DNA of 64,000 bases from Haloarcula rara (GCF_029338235.1 NZ_CP119785.1:930001-994000), one strand, 5' to 3'; counted from the stretch's first letter, positions 1 to 8,018 are shown. The notes: a model not told the origin generated them from the sequence alone. Numbers and translations are program-made.

Positions 1-2
1 CG

Positions 3-68
3 CTGGAATCTGTGAGCGGCGCGCAACAGCCCCGCGAGGGCGGCCTCGGGGGCCGGGTTGCGACGTAG
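3..68 (+). CDS. 3' end of an upstream gene (possibly KEOPS subunit Pcc1)
   Basis: An open frame enters from the left edge and stops with TAG at 66-68, reading about 21 residues that end in GGLGGRVAT. The next gene is prefoldin beta. In many archaea prefoldin beta follows rpoP/rpl37Ae and the KEOPS subunit Pcc1, so Pcc1 is the best guess from context. The fragment is too short to identify by sequence. Confidence 0.4.
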   Translation: MESVSGAQQPREGGLGGRVAT

Positions 69-107
69 ATGCGTGGGTTTAACAGTCCGGACCCCGACCG
101 GGCGAGT

Positions 108-482
108 ATGCAGGGTAATCTTCCGCCGGAAGCACAGGAGAAGCTCGAGGAGCTGCAGGACCTTCAGGAGACCGCACAGCAGGTCGCGACACAGAAACAG
201 CAGGCCGAGTCGACGCTGCAGGAGTCCGAGACGGCGCTGGACGAGCTCGACGACGTCGACGCCGACACCACGATGTACCGAGAGGTCGGCGAGCTGCTCG
301 TCAAGACCGAGCTCGACGAGGCCCGCGAGGACTTAGAAGAGAAGGTCAGCAACCTCGAGGTCCGCGTCGAGACCCTCGAAAAGCAGGAAGAGCGCGTCCA
401 GGAGCAGTTCGAGGAGCTCCAGAGCGAGCTACAGCAGATGCTCGGCGGCGGCCCGGCAGGCGGCCCCGGCGCCGGCGCGTAA
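108..482 (+). CDS. pfdB: Prefoldin subunit beta
   Basis: This 124-residue protein is the beta subunit of the archaeal prefoldin hexamer (two alpha, four beta), which captures unfolded proteins in the cytoplasm and passes them to the thermosome. The sequence opens with [20 protein letters not shown] and forms two long heptad-patterned helices (about residues 5-50 and 70-112) joined by a short beta hairpin with [12 protein letters not shown], the pattern typical of the beta subunit. The tail is Gly/Ala/Pro-rich. The ATG at 108 is preferred over the in-frame ATG at 69 because homologues begin at MQG and 69 lies only one base after the stop of the upstream gene. DUF3194 follows, as in other archaea. 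Confidence 0.93.
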   Translation: MQGNLPPEAQEKLEELQDLQETAQQVATQKQQAESTLQESETALDELDDVDADTTMYREVGELLVKTELDEAREDLEEKVSNLEVRVETLEKQEERVQEQFEELQSELQQMLGGGPAGGPGAGA

Positions 483-484
483 TA

Positions 485-562
485 GTGATTATTGTAGATT
501 ATTTCCGGATAGCGCCGACCCCGGGGTCGGCGCGTCCCGGTAAATCGCTACAGGAATCACTA
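485..562 (+). repeat. 78-base hairpin element, copy 1
   Basis: The whole gap between pfdB (stop 480-482) and the DUF3194 gene (ATG 570) is one long imperfect inverted repeat. The outer arms AGTGATT and AATCACT enclose TGTAG and CTACA, and the inner arms GCGCCG and CGGCGC flank a CCCCGGGG-type centre. A second copy of exactly the same length lies at 27271-27348 in the same orientation relative to the flanking genes, with about 50 of 60 core positions identical. It could be a dispersed element, a conserved RNA hairpin, or a processing or attenuation signal. Confidence 0.85.
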
Positions 563-569
563 TAAGCCG

Positions 570-806
570 ATGCCGACCGACGACGAAGTCGTTGAAACGG
601 CCGCCGACGCGGCCGAAAACGTCATTTTTGCTCGGCTCAGCGTGAGCGATATCGACGACTACGACGTGACCGTGACCTTCGAGGAGCAGATGCTCGACGT
701 TGACGTCTACGTCAAGGCGCCCGACGCGAGCGCCGACGAGGAGCGGGTCGCCGACGACGCGGCACTGGCCGCGCGCGGCGCCGTCGACGAGCTGTTCGAC
801 AGCTAG
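570..806 (+). CDS. DUF3194 family protein
   Basis: A 78-residue acidic protein of the DUF3194 family, which is archaeal and usually encoded directly downstream of prefoldin beta. The alternation of a helix (residues 3-25), two beta strands (YDVTVTFEEQMLDVDVYVKA) and a final helix (about 60-76) suggests a small alpha/beta fold. No catalytic residues stand out and the function is unknown. It is co-directional with pfdB and separated from it by the 78-base hairpin element, so the two may share a transcript. Confidence 0.85.
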   Translation: MPTDDEVVETAADAAENVIFARLSVSDIDDYDVTVTFEEQMLDVDVYVKAPDASADEERVADDAALAARGAVDELFDS

Positions 807-808
807 CG

Positions 809-1087
809 TCAGGTCCGGTCGCTCGCGAACCCGGTTCTGAAAGCGATCCAGCCGAGGACGCTGATGAACAGAATCGGCGGCAGAATCATAAAGCCCCACA
901 GCGGGTCCAGCCCCCACCCGAGTAGCAACACGAGGTTGAACAGACCGATAGCGACGAACGGCCCGATGTACTTCGTGGCCGTCCATCGGTCCATCCCCTC
1001 GACGAGCCCGTCGTCGTCGTCCTCCAGCAGGTCCGCCGTCGTCCGCTCGGTGGGCTGGTCGAGGCCGGACTCAGCGGTGTCGTCCAT
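809..1087 (-). CDS. Small two-helix membrane protein
   Basis: A 92-residue protein with an acidic cytoplasmic N-terminal third (residues 1-35, run of DDDD) and two hydrophobic helices at about 41-60 and 66-86. I do not recognise a named family. It converges on the DUF3194 gene with two bases between the stop codons. The start at MDDTAESG gives the typical haloarchaeal acidic N-terminus. Confidence 0.7.
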   Translation of the reverse strand: MDDTAESGLDQPTERTTADLLEDDDDGLVEGMDRWTATKYIGPFVAIGLFNLVLLLGWGLDPLWGFMILPPILFISVLGWIAFRTGFASDRT

Positions 1088-1153
1088 ACCGTGTCTGGGG
1101 CCGCCAGGGCCAAAAGTATCGCGTTCGCGACCGCACGCGTCAGCTGGGGGACC

Positions 1154-1585
1154 TCACGCGTCGGCCTGCGCGGTCGGGGTGGCGTCGGGCGTGCTCGACT
1201 CGTTGCCGTCGGACTGGTCCGCGTCCTCGTCGTCCGGCGTCAGGTCGCTGAGCCGCTCGCCCAGGGAGCCGTCGCGGTCGCCGTCGAGGAACTGCCCGAT
1301 GGTATCGTGGACGTCACCGACGAAGTCGGGGACCTGGCTCGGGAGGTCGGCGGGCGGCCCGCGCGCCGCGCTGTCGGGCGCTCCGCCGCGGTCAGCGCCG
1401 CGGTTGGGTGCGTTGTCCGCGGCCGCCGACTCGTTGCCGTCGTCGGCGTCGGTCTGTTCGGTGTTCTCGGCAGTCTGTTCGGTGTTCTCCTCGGCCTGTG
1501 CGGGCGCAGCGCCGGGCATGGCCGCGGCCGTGCCCGTGACCATGAGCAGGGCCAGCGCCACGCCGGCTATCTTGGTGAGTTGCAT
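1154..1585 (-). CDS. Secreted acidic low-complexity protein
   Basis: A 143-residue protein with a Sec-type signal peptide (KIAGVALALLMVTGTAAAMP, cleavage probably near residue 22-30) and then a highly acidic, Asn/Glu/Asp/Ser-rich region with an imperfect EENTEQTAENTEQT repeat. A short amphipathic stretch (about 84-118, SQVPDFVGDVHDTIGQFLDG) is the only part likely to fold. There is no lipobox. The function is unknown. It may be a small envelope protein specific to haloarchaea. Confidence 0.65.
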   Translation of the reverse strand: MQLTKIAGVALALLMVTGTAAAMPGAAPAQAEENTEQTAENTEQTDADDGNESAAADNAPNRGADRGGAPDSAARGPPADLPSQVPDFVGDVHDTIGQFLDGDRDGSLGERLSDLTPDDEDADQSDGNESSTPDATPTAQADA

Positions 1586-1691
1586 CGGTTGTGCCTCCGC
1601 TCGATGCTGTGGGCTATTGGCACTTCAAGCGGGGACGCGCTGAAGTCGGATTTCGCCGCTTTGCGGCCGGTATTCTGAGAATTAAGCCGAA

Positions 1692-2000
1692 TTAACTCGG
1701 TTTATCTCGGCGCGCGTCGTCGAGGCCGGTGAGAGTCGCCTGGTGGCCCGACCGCTCGGCGCTCGCGTCGCGAAAGCGGCGGCCGACCAGATAGCCGTCG
1801 GCGTCGCCGGCGGCCCAGGCGGGGGCGTCCTGGACCCACACCGTCGCGCCGGCACTGGAGCAGGCCCGGGCCCACTCGCGGGCCAGGGGCTTCGAGTCGA
1901 ACAGCCGAGTGGGGCCCTCGCTGTTGACCCACTGGCCAACGCGTGCGCTCACCATGCGCGCTGACGGTTTCACGGCGACCAGATAGCCCTTCTCGGTCAC
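1692..2000 (-). CDS. Conserved small haloarchaeal protein of unknown function
   Basis: A 102-residue protein beginning MTEKGYLVAVKPS. It reads as a compact alpha/beta protein with aromatic positions (WVNSEGPTRLFDSKPLAREWA, then VWVQDAPAWAA, then GYLVGRRF) and a charged tail. No signal peptide, membrane helix or metal-binding pattern is visible. The family is not recognised. It is transcribed away from the nuclease-family gene at 2076, so the gap 2001-2075 should hold divergent promoters. Confidence 0.6.
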   Translation of the reverse strand: MTEKGYLVAVKPSARMVSARVGQWVNSEGPTRLFDSKPLAREWARACSSAGATVWVQDAPAWAAGDADGYLVGRRFRDASAERSGHQATLTGLDDARRDKPS

Positions 2001-2075
2001 AGGAGAGACACACGCCCTCGGCCGGTAAAACGACGGCGGGCTAGTTTTTCATACCTACGCGCCGAACCGATTTAT

Positions 2076-2519
2076 ATGGAACACGAGGCCACGGTCGAGG
2101 GGGTCGGCGTCGGTGTCAGCGAAGAAGGGTCGGGGACGCCGGTGGTCCTCCTGCGTGCGCGCGAGGAGATCGTCCCGATATTCGTCAGCACCGACCAGGC
2201 CCAGTCGATGCAGCTGGCCATCGACGGCGAGCCCTTCGAGCGGCCGCTGACCCACGACCTGCTGGTCGAGATGGTCGCGGAGTTCGGCGGGGCCATCGAC
2301 CGTGTGCGCATCGACGACCTCACCGACGGCACCTTCTATGCGAAGGTGGACACAGAGCAGTACCTGGAGGACCGGCGCAAGGAGATGGTGTTCGACGCCC
2401 GCCCCTCCGACGGTATCGCCGTCGCCCTGCGGGTTGACTGTCCGCTGATAGTCTCCGACGAGGTGATCGACGCGGCCGGCCGCTCGCCCGAGGAGTTCGA
2501 CGCCGACGAGGGGCTGTAG
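2076..2519 (+). CDS. Bifunctional nuclease (BFN/DUF151) family protein
   Basis: A 147-residue protein of the BFN/DUF151 family. Plant members have DNase and RNase activity; the archaeal role is unknown. Family hallmarks are visible in order: an N-terminal strand and GTPVVLLR, the IVPIFVSTDQAQSMQLAIDG segment, the RPLTHDLLVEMV helix, and the RPSDGIAVALRVDCPLIVSDEVI motif that closes the domain. The ATG at 2076 lies immediately after a TTTATAT sequence, which is unusually close if that is the promoter. Confidence 0.85.
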   Translation: MEHEATVEGVGVGVSEEGSGTPVVLLRAREEIVPIFVSTDQAQSMQLAIDGEPFERPLTHDLLVEMVAEFGGAIDRVRIDDLTDGTFYAKVDTEQYLEDRRKEMVFDARPSDGIAVALRVDCPLIVSDEVIDAAGRSPEEFDADEGL

Positions 2520-2620
2520 GGGCGACCGCCACAGCCGGCGTGACTACCTGCACCGGTCTGGTACGTAGTCGGCGCCGAAGCTGAGAGTATGCTTTCGGTA
2601 GTCAGGTCCCTGAAGCGTCT

Positions 2621-4687
2621 ATGGAGAACTCCGGTAGGGAGCCACGGGTGGACCACGCGACCAACGCGTCGACATCACCGCCAGGGCTACTCGACCTGCT
2701 GATTACGCGACTGGCCGAGCCAGCGGTCGTGCTGGACGATTCCCTGACTATCGTGTCGACAAACGATACGTTCGCGACACTCGTCGGCACCGACGACACA
2801 CCCGTTGGCGAGCCGCTCACAGCGGTCGTCTCAGGACTGACCGCCGGGACAGTCGAAGAGACTATCGAGCAGTCCGGCGAGTACGTATCGGTCCGAATCG
2901 GTACTGCGCCCGAGCGGTGGGCCGAGTTCGGGTTCGACCGCCACGGCACACATATCCTCTGTGTCGGCCGGCAACGAGGGGCCGACCGCCGCGTCGAAGC
3001 ACAGCGGAACCGGACAGCGGTGACCGACCTGCAGCGGGCGACGCGGGACCTGCTCGCCGCCGAGAGCAGGGAGGCCGTCGCCGAGTCCATCGTCGAGACG
3101 GCGACCGACGTGCTGGGGCTGTCGGGCGCGACGCTGTATCTGTTCGACGCCTGCCGGAACGTGTTGTGGCCGGCGGGTGTCGACGGAACGCCGGGCGCCG
3201 ACGCGCGGGCACCCGTCGGTGGCGACGACGACGGTGTCGTCCGCGAAGTGTTTCTCGAGGGTGCGGCCACGACTGTCGAGGGCGGCGACCGCTACCAGCC
3301 GCTGGGGGACTACGGCGTGCTCCACACCGTGGGCGGGACAGACCAGCGTGACCGCCCCGGCACAGACAGCGGTCGGCGCCGTGGACCGGGCAAGGAGTGT
3401 ACGGGCAGTGGGGTCGACCGGCTCGCCGAGAGCGCGGCCGCCGCGCTCGAACGGGTCGACCGGGAAGCGACGCTCCGGGAACGCGACGCGGCCCACCGCA
3501 AGCAGGCCGAACGCGTCACCGCGCTGGAACGGGAGCTGTCGCTGGTCCGCCGAGTCCACCGAGTCCTCGTGGACGCCGACACCGTCGCCGACATCGAGTC
3601 GGGCGTCTGTACGGCACTGACGGCGTCGGACTGGCTGTCGTTCGCGTGGGTCGGACGGGCCAGGGACGGCAGTGTCGAGCCCCGGGCCTGGTCGGGTACT
3701 GGATCGGACTACCTGTCGACCGTCTCGCTCTCGACCGACGGCCCCCAGGCCCCGCCAGCCGTCCAGACAGCCGCCTCGAACCGGCCGACGACCGTCGACG
3801 CCGTGGCCGAAGATATCGGGGCGCACCACTGGCGCCGGGCGGCCATCGCTCGGGACTTCCAGGCGACCCTCAGCGTCCCGCTCCGGGCCGATGGTGTCAG
3901 CTACGGCGTGCTGACGGTCTACGCCAACCAGCCCGTCGAGTGGGACGACTCGCTCGCGTCGGTGTTCACCGAACTCGGCGACAGTGTCGCGACGGCCGTC
4001 CGCGACCGGGAGCGCGGGGCCCATCTGGCCGCCGACACCGTCGTCGAACTGGACTTGCGCGTCACCGACCCGGACGCCACACTGGCGCGATTGGCTGGCA
4101 CACTCGGGGCGACAGTGTACTGTACGGAGGCGATTCCGGTCGATGCGGAACGGACGCGACTGTTCCTCACGATTCCGGACTTCGACGACGACGCCGTCGG
4201 CGGGGCCGCCCAAGCGGTCTGTGGCGTCGATTCGCTGGCGGCCGTCGACGACGGGGACCGCTACGAGCTGGTCGCCTACGAGCCGACCGTCGTCGGTCGG
4301 GTGGTCCGCCACGGCGGGCACCTCGACACGGCCTGTGTCACGGACGAGGAGGTCGCGCTGACGGTCACGCTCGCCGCCGACGCCGACGTTCGCGCGTTCC
4401 TCGACCGGCTGGCGGACGGCCGCGCGGACATCACGCTGACGGCGCGGCGCTACCAGCCGGCAGGGACTCGGTCTCGCGACGGGATACGCAGCTCGCTCGA
4501 GGCCGTCCTGACCGACCGCCAGCTCGAAGCGCTACAGACAGCCTACGGCAGCGGCTTCTTCGAGTGGCCACGGGAGACGACCGGCGAAGGGGTCGCCGAG
4601 ATGCTCGGGGTCGCACAGCCGACAGTGAACCGCCATCTCAGAGTCGCACAACGGAAGCTGCTCGAGCTGGTCTTCGAGGACGAGTAG
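2621..4687 (+). CDS. Bacterio-opsin activator-type regulator (PAS, GAF, HTH-10)
   Basis: A 688-residue cytoplasmic transcription regulator of the haloarchaeal bacterio-opsin activator (Bat) class. A PAS-like domain spans roughly residues 20-115 (AVVLDDSLTIVSTNDTFATLVG), followed by a GAF domain (about 130-275), a short coiled coil (275-320) and a second GAF domain (about 310-465). Then come the Bat domain (about 470-620) and a C-terminal HTH-10 DNA-binding domain (about 630-685, LTDRQLEALQTAYGSGFFEWPR, then GVAEMLGVAQPTVNRHLR). No kinase or phosphoacceptor is present, so signals are presumably sensed by PAS/GAF directly. A HalOD1 gene follows after a perfect 20-base inverted repeat. The ligand and targets are not evident. 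Confidence 0.88.
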   Translation: MENSGREPRVDHATNASTSPPGLLDLLITRLAEPAVVLDDSLTIVSTNDTFATLVGTDDTPVGEPLTAVVSGLTAGTVEETIEQSGEYVSVRIGTAPERWAEFGFDRHGTHILCVGRQRGADRRVEAQRNRTAVTDLQRATRDLLAAESREAVAESIVETATDVLGLSGATLYLFDACRNVLWPAGVDGTPGADARAPVGGDDDGVVREVFLEGAATTVEGGDRYQPLGDYGVLHTVGGTDQRDRPGTDSGRRRGPGKECTGSGVDRLAESAAAALERVDREATLRERDAAHRKQAERVTALERELSLVRRVHRVLVDADTVADIESGVCTALTASDWLSFAWVGRARDGSVEPRAWSGTGSDYLSTVSLSTDGPQAPPAVQTAASNRPTTVDAVAEDIGAHHWRRAAIARDFQATLSVPLRADGVSYGVLTVYANQPVEWDDSLASVFTELGDSVATAVRDRERGAHLAADTVVELDLRVTDPDATLARLAGTLGATVYCTEAIPVDAERTRLFLTIPDFDDDAVGGAAQAVCGVDSLAAVDDGDRYELVAYEPTVVGRVVRHGGHLDTACVTDEEVALTVTLAADADVRAFLDRLADGRADITLTARRYQPAGTRSRDGIRSSLEAVLTDRQLEALQTAYGSGFFEWPRETTGEGVAEMLGVAQPTVNRHLRVAQRKLLELVFEDE

Positions 4688-4734
4688 CGTGACAGCGAGT
4701 CACAGAACTATACTCGTAGTGTCGCCCCGCGGGC

Positions 4735-4754
4735 GTGGCTACCCTGGTAGCCAC
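4735..4754. promoter_or_regulatory. Perfect 20-base inverted repeat between regulator and HalOD1 gene
   Basis: GTGGCTACC and GGTAGCCAC form 9-base arms around a 2-base centre. The repeat lies 47 bases after the stop of the Bat-like gene and 48 bases before the HalOD1 start. No T run follows, so an operator for the HTH-10 regulator or a transcript-end hairpin are both possible. Confidence 0.5.
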
Positions 4755-4802
4755 AACCGGCTTTATCATCCAATCGGTAGGGAGAGTCAGCGAGTTCAAA
4801 TA

Positions 4803-5093
4803 ATGACAGGTAACCTTACTGACCGGGTCATCCCAGAAACGGAGCCGCTGAGCCACGCCGTCGTCGTCGCCGTCGCCGAGCAGAAGGGTGTCGACCCGCT
4901 CGACCTGAACGAACGCCTCTATGACTGCATCGACCCGGACGCGTTAGACGCGCTGTTTACGTCCACCGGACAGGACACCTGCGGGACGGTCCAGTTCGCC
5001 ATGGCCGGCTGTCAGGTGGAAGTGTCGGCACAGCGTCGGGTGACTGTCGAGCAGTTCCACGAGGAGCCCTCGACTGCCGAAGCGCGAGTGTAA
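4803..5093 (+). CDS. HalOD1 output domain protein
   Basis: A 96-residue protein consisting almost wholly of a HalOD1 domain, a haloarchaeal output domain often attached to or encoded near response regulators and Bat-type proteins. The pattern is VVVAVAEQKGVDPLDLNERLYDCIDPDALDALF, then GTVQFAMAGCQVEVSAQRRVTVE, which is a helix pair followed by strands. The ATG at 4803 is chosen because the domain begins just after it and the longer in-frame reading crosses the upstream inverted repeat. It probably acts with the preceding sensory regulator. Confidence 0.82.
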   Translation: MTGNLTDRVIPETEPLSHAVVVAVAEQKGVDPLDLNERLYDCIDPDALDALFTSTGQDTCGTVQFAMAGCQVEVSAQRRVTVEQFHEEPSTAEARV

Positions 5094-5130
5094 CGCGGAA
5101 AACGGTCCCAGCTTCTGTCGAATTCGTCCG

Positions 5131-6711
5131 CTAGTCGTCGGCGACCAGCGTCTCGCTGTCGTCAGAGACGAGGCGGTCCATCGCGTCGACCATCGCCCGC
5201 ACGGAGGCCCGCGTAATGTCGGAATCGCTGGCCGAGACGGCGACGCTGTCGTCCCCGCGTGACATCTCTATCTCGACGGTGACGATGGCGTCCGTCCCGC
5301 CGGTGATGGCGTCGACGTGGTAGTCATCGAGCGAGGCGTTGGCGGTATGCGAGAGGGCGTCCTCGGTGGCGTTCATCGCGGCGTCGACGGGACCGGAGCC
5401 GACGGCCGCGGCCTTGCGCTCCTCGCCGTCGACGGAGAGGCGCACGCTCGCGGTCGGCGTGTCGGAGCCCGAGACCGCAGTCAGCCCGAGCAGTTCGACG
5501 CGGCGGTCCTGGGACTGGCCCGTGACCTCGTCGGCGATCGTCAGTAAATCGGCGTCGGTGACCCGCTTGCCGCGGTCACCAAGTTCCTTCACGCGGCCGA
5601 CGATGTCGTCGAGCTGCTCGTCGGTCGCCTCGACGTCGTGTTCGTCGAGTGCGGCCTCGACGCCGGCGCGGCCGGCGTGTTTGCCAAGCGCGAGGCGGCG
5701 CTCCCGACCGACCTTCTCCGGCGGGTAGGGCTCGTACATCGCGTCGTCTTTCAGGGTCCCGTCGGTGTGGATGCCCGACTCGTGGGTGAAGGCGTTCTGA
5801 CCGACGACGGCCTTGTTGGGTGCCAGCTGGATGCCGGTGCGGTTGGCGATGAGCTTCGCGAGGTCGTACACCTCGGTCAGGTCCATCGACTCGACGCCGT
5901 AGCCGTGGTCCAGGGCGATGGCGACCTCTTCGAGGGCGACGTTGCCGGCCCGCTCGCCGATACCGTTTATCGTCCCGTGGACCAGGTCCGCCCCGGCGGC
6001 CACGGAGACGAGCGCGTTCATCACGGCCAGCCCGAGGTCGTCGTGGGTGTGGGTGCTCACCGGCCCCAAGTCGGCGAGCCGGGAGACGCATTCGAGGGCG
6101 CGGTCGGGTGTCGCGTGCCCGACGGTGTCGGCCCAGCAGATGCGGTCCGCGCCGGCGGAAAGCGAGGCCGCGAGCAGCTCTTCGAGGTAGTCGAGGTCCG
6201 CCCGCGAGCCGTCTTCGCCGATGACCTCGACCCACAGCCCGTGGTCTTTCGCGTACTCGACGAGTTCCACCGTCGACTGGACGTTGTCCTCGCGGGAGGT
6301 CCCGACCTTGTCCTCGACGTGGCGGTCACTCGCCGGCACGACGAGATTGATACCGTCGACGCCACACTCCAGGGCGAGGTCGATATCGTTCCGGATGCCC
6401 CGACAGAAGCTCGTCACCGTGGCATCCAGGTCGAGTTCGGCGACCCGCGAGATAGTCTCGCGCTCGCCGGGGCCCGTACAGGCGCTGCCGGCCTCGATAA
6501 CGCCGATGTCTGCCGAATCGAGCGAGCGGGCGATGGCGGCCTTGTCGTCGGGGGTCAAGGAGACGCCGGGGGCCTGCTCGCCGTCGCGCAGCGTGGTGTC
6601 CAGGAACTGTACGCCGTCTACCTCGTCGAGGGGACGCGTCGCTGGGTGGTCCCCGAACAGTGTGTGGTGGCTCACAGAAGATTCACTTCCATCACTCGGG
6701 GCGAATTTCAC
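5131..6711 (-). CDS. 2-isopropylmalate synthase / citramalate synthase family (LeuA/CimA)
   Basis: A 526-residue acyltransferase of the DRE-TIM family that condenses acetyl-CoA with a 2-oxoacid, giving the first step of leucine synthesis (2-isopropylmalate) or of isoleucine synthesis (citramalate). The TIM-barrel domain carries LDTTLRDGEQAPG at 37-49, the metal-binding THTHDDLG and GTINGIGERAGNVALEEV, followed by the NAFTHESGIHTDG loop and a C-terminal regulatory domain (from about 390) of the LeuA_dimer type, which mediates feedback inhibition. Substrate choice between pyruvate and 2-oxoisovalerate cannot be settled by eye. No other leu or ilv gene is nearby. The start is a GTG directly downstream of a short hairpin. 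Confidence 0.88.
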   Translation of the reverse strand: MKFAPSDGSESSVSHHTLFGDHPATRPLDEVDGVQFLDTTLRDGEQAPGVSLTPDDKAAIARSLDSADIGVIEAGSACTGPGERETISRVAELDLDATVTSFCRGIRNDIDLALECGVDGINLVVPASDRHVEDKVGTSREDNVQSTVELVEYAKDHGLWVEVIGEDGSRADLDYLEELLAASLSAGADRICWADTVGHATPDRALECVSRLADLGPVSTHTHDDLGLAVMNALVSVAAGADLVHGTINGIGERAGNVALEEVAIALDHGYGVESMDLTEVYDLAKLIANRTGIQLAPNKAVVGQNAFTHESGIHTDGTLKDDAMYEPYPPEKVGRERRLALGKHAGRAGVEAALDEHDVEATDEQLDDIVGRVKELGDRGKRVTDADLLTIADEVTGQSQDRRVELLGLTAVSGSDTPTASVRLSVDGEERKAAAVGSGPVDAAMNATEDALSHTANASLDDYHVDAITGGTDAIVTVEIEMSRGDDSVAVSASDSDITRASVRAMVDAMDRLVSDDSETLVADD

Positions 6712-6715
6712 ACCC

Positions 6716-6733
6716 AGTCGCCTCGCGGCGACT
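6716..6733 (-). promoter_or_regulatory. Hairpin in the short leader of the LeuA/CimA gene
   Basis: AGTCGCC and GGCGACT pair around a four-base loop, ending four bases before the GTG start at 6711. The likely TATA box (minus-strand TTTTACTATG, 6761-6770) puts transcription start near 6735-6745, so the hairpin would make up most of the leader. Purine-rich GGAGGATAGAGGA lies on its 5' side. Confidence 0.4.
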
Positions 6734-6760
6734 TCCTCTATCCTCCGTCGGGTGTTCCGA

Positions 6761-6770
6761 CATAGTAAAA
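6761..6770 (-). promoter_or_regulatory. TATA box of the LeuA/CimA gene
   Basis: The minus strand reads TTTTACTATG, an A/T island in GC-rich surroundings, about 50-60 bases upstream of the GTG start, implying a leader of roughly 25-35 bases. Confidence 0.45.
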
Positions 6771-6815
6771 GGTACTGGGACGTTCATGGTCTTTAGTCTG
6801 GCGGATGCAGTCCGG

Positions 6816-7181
6816 TCAGGACTCGACGACCACCGTATCGCCCACCTCGACGTCGTCGGCGGTCCCAGCCGGCAGTTCGATGACGGTGTCGGCCTTCGCG
6901 TAGTCGACCGAGCGCCACGGATACATCGTCCTGGCTTTGCGGACCTCGTCGTCGGCCAGCCAGACCACGTCTGTCGGGAAGCGAACGAACAGCATATGGA
7001 TGACCCGCCGACGCACCGCACCGAAGGGCCAGGAGGGTTCGAACGGAAAGACCAGTGCGTAGTCGTCCGGAATCGACCGGCGGCCCATTAGCCCCTTCGA
7101 CTTTGCCAGCATCGAGTCGGCCGTGTGAACGTTGGTGGCGAGGACGCGACGTTCCCCGTCAGGGTCGTGGACGATGCGCAT
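6816..7181 (-). CDS. DUF192 family protein
   Basis: A 121-residue DUF192 protein, a small all-beta family of unknown function found in bacteria and archaea. Diagnostic stretches are ADSMLAKSKGLMGRRSIPDDYALVFPF, HMLFVRFPTDVVWLADDEVRKARTM and VIELPAGTADDVEVGDTVVVE. The ATG at 7181 (MRIVHDPDGERR) is preferred over an in-frame start at 7250 because family members start near this point. It faces away from the DUF2270 gene, so 7182-7316 should carry divergent promoters. Confidence 0.86.
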   Translation of the reverse strand: MRIVHDPDGERRVLATNVHTADSMLAKSKGLMGRRSIPDDYALVFPFEPSWPFGAVRRRVIHMLFVRFPTDVVWLADDEVRKARTMYPWRSVDYAKADTVIELPAGTADDVEVGDTVVVES

Positions 7182-7316
7182 ACGCTCGCGTGGGTACGTC
7201 GCCACGTAAGCGTTCCGTCGGCGCGTTCGGCGTGTCTCGAACGATATCACTGGTTCAGCCCCGATTAAAAGTCAGACCGTTGAACTATTTTCACTGCTGG
7301 TATCGTACCGCTCTGT

Positions 7317-8018
7317 ATGGTCGATGAACCGCCAGACGAGTCAGACGTGGCATCGGAACCCAAGCTCGGCAGCGAGATAACCGGGCAGAGCACGGAGATG
7401 ATCTCGATACTGGGCGATGCCTATCGCGGGGAACTGGACCGGGAGACGACGTGGCGGTCGCGCCTCGACCAGACGACGACGTGGGGGGTGACGGTCGTGG
7501 CCGCGATTCTCACGTGGGCCTTCTCCAGTGGCGATAACCCACATTACATTATCATCGTCGGGATGCTGGCTGTCTCGCTGTTCCTGTCCATCGAAGCACG
7601 GCGATATCGCGACTACGATATCTATCGGTCACGGGTACGTCTCTTCCAGCAGAACTTGCTTGCGGACGCGCTCGAGCCGTCAGAGGGGCTCAAACACGAG
7701 GACTGGCGGGGCAAACTCAGTCGGGATTATCGGACACCGACGCTGAAAGTATCGCCATCGGAAGCCCTCGCAAACCGGCTTCGGCGAATTTACCTCCCGC
7801 TGCTGGCCGTGTTGCTCGTCGCGTGGCTGTTCCGAATCACGGCGTTCGCGCCGAACGAGCGTCTACTGGAGACTGCCACTATCGCCGTCGTTCCCGGCGT
7901 TGTCGTCGTCGCGCTCATCGCGCTGTACTACACAGCCGCCATCGTCCTCGTCCTCTGGCCGCGCGACCGGGAAGCGAAAGGCGAGTTCGAGGAAGGGGAC
8001 CCGAAAAAGTGGAAATAG
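7317..8018 (+). CDS. DUF2270 family membrane protein
   Basis: A 233-residue integral membrane protein of the DUF2270 family. An acidic N-terminus (1-45) is followed by helices at about 55-70 and 77-92 with a tight turn, a cytoplasmic loop with RRYRDYDIYRSRVRLFQQN, then two more helices at about 160-175 and 188-215 and a charged tail. The family function is unknown. The start ATG is preceded by an A/T-rich element (GATTAAAAGT, 7263-7272). Confidence 0.85.
   Translation: MVDEPPDESDVASEPKLGSEITGQSTEMISILGDAYRGELDRETTWRSRLDQTTTWGVTVVAAILTWAFSSGDNPHYIIIVGMLAVSLFLSIEARRYRDYDIYRSRVRLFQQNLLADALEPSEGLKHEDWRGKLSRDYRTPTLKVSPSEALANRLRRIYLPLLAVLLVAWLFRITAFAPNERLLETATIAVVPGVVVVALIALYYTAAIVLVLWPRDREAKGEFEEGDPKKWK

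Noticed and set aside
2831-4321. A 496-codon open frame on the minus strand opposite the Bat-like regulator
   Set aside because: It mirrors the third-position GC bias of the real gene, is rich in Arg/Gly/Pro/Val, has no recognisable domain and conflicts with a clear PAS/GAF/HTH-10 protein.
6683-6754. A 23-codon frame starting MSEHPTED upstream of the LeuA/CimA gene, considered as a leader peptide
   Set aside because: Its ATG lies between the TATA box and the expected transcription start, and it lacks Leu, Val or runs of Ile codons.
5638-6765. A 375-codon plus-strand frame opposite the LeuA/CimA gene
   Set aside because: It is antisense shadow coding caused by high GC; the minus strand has complete family motifs.
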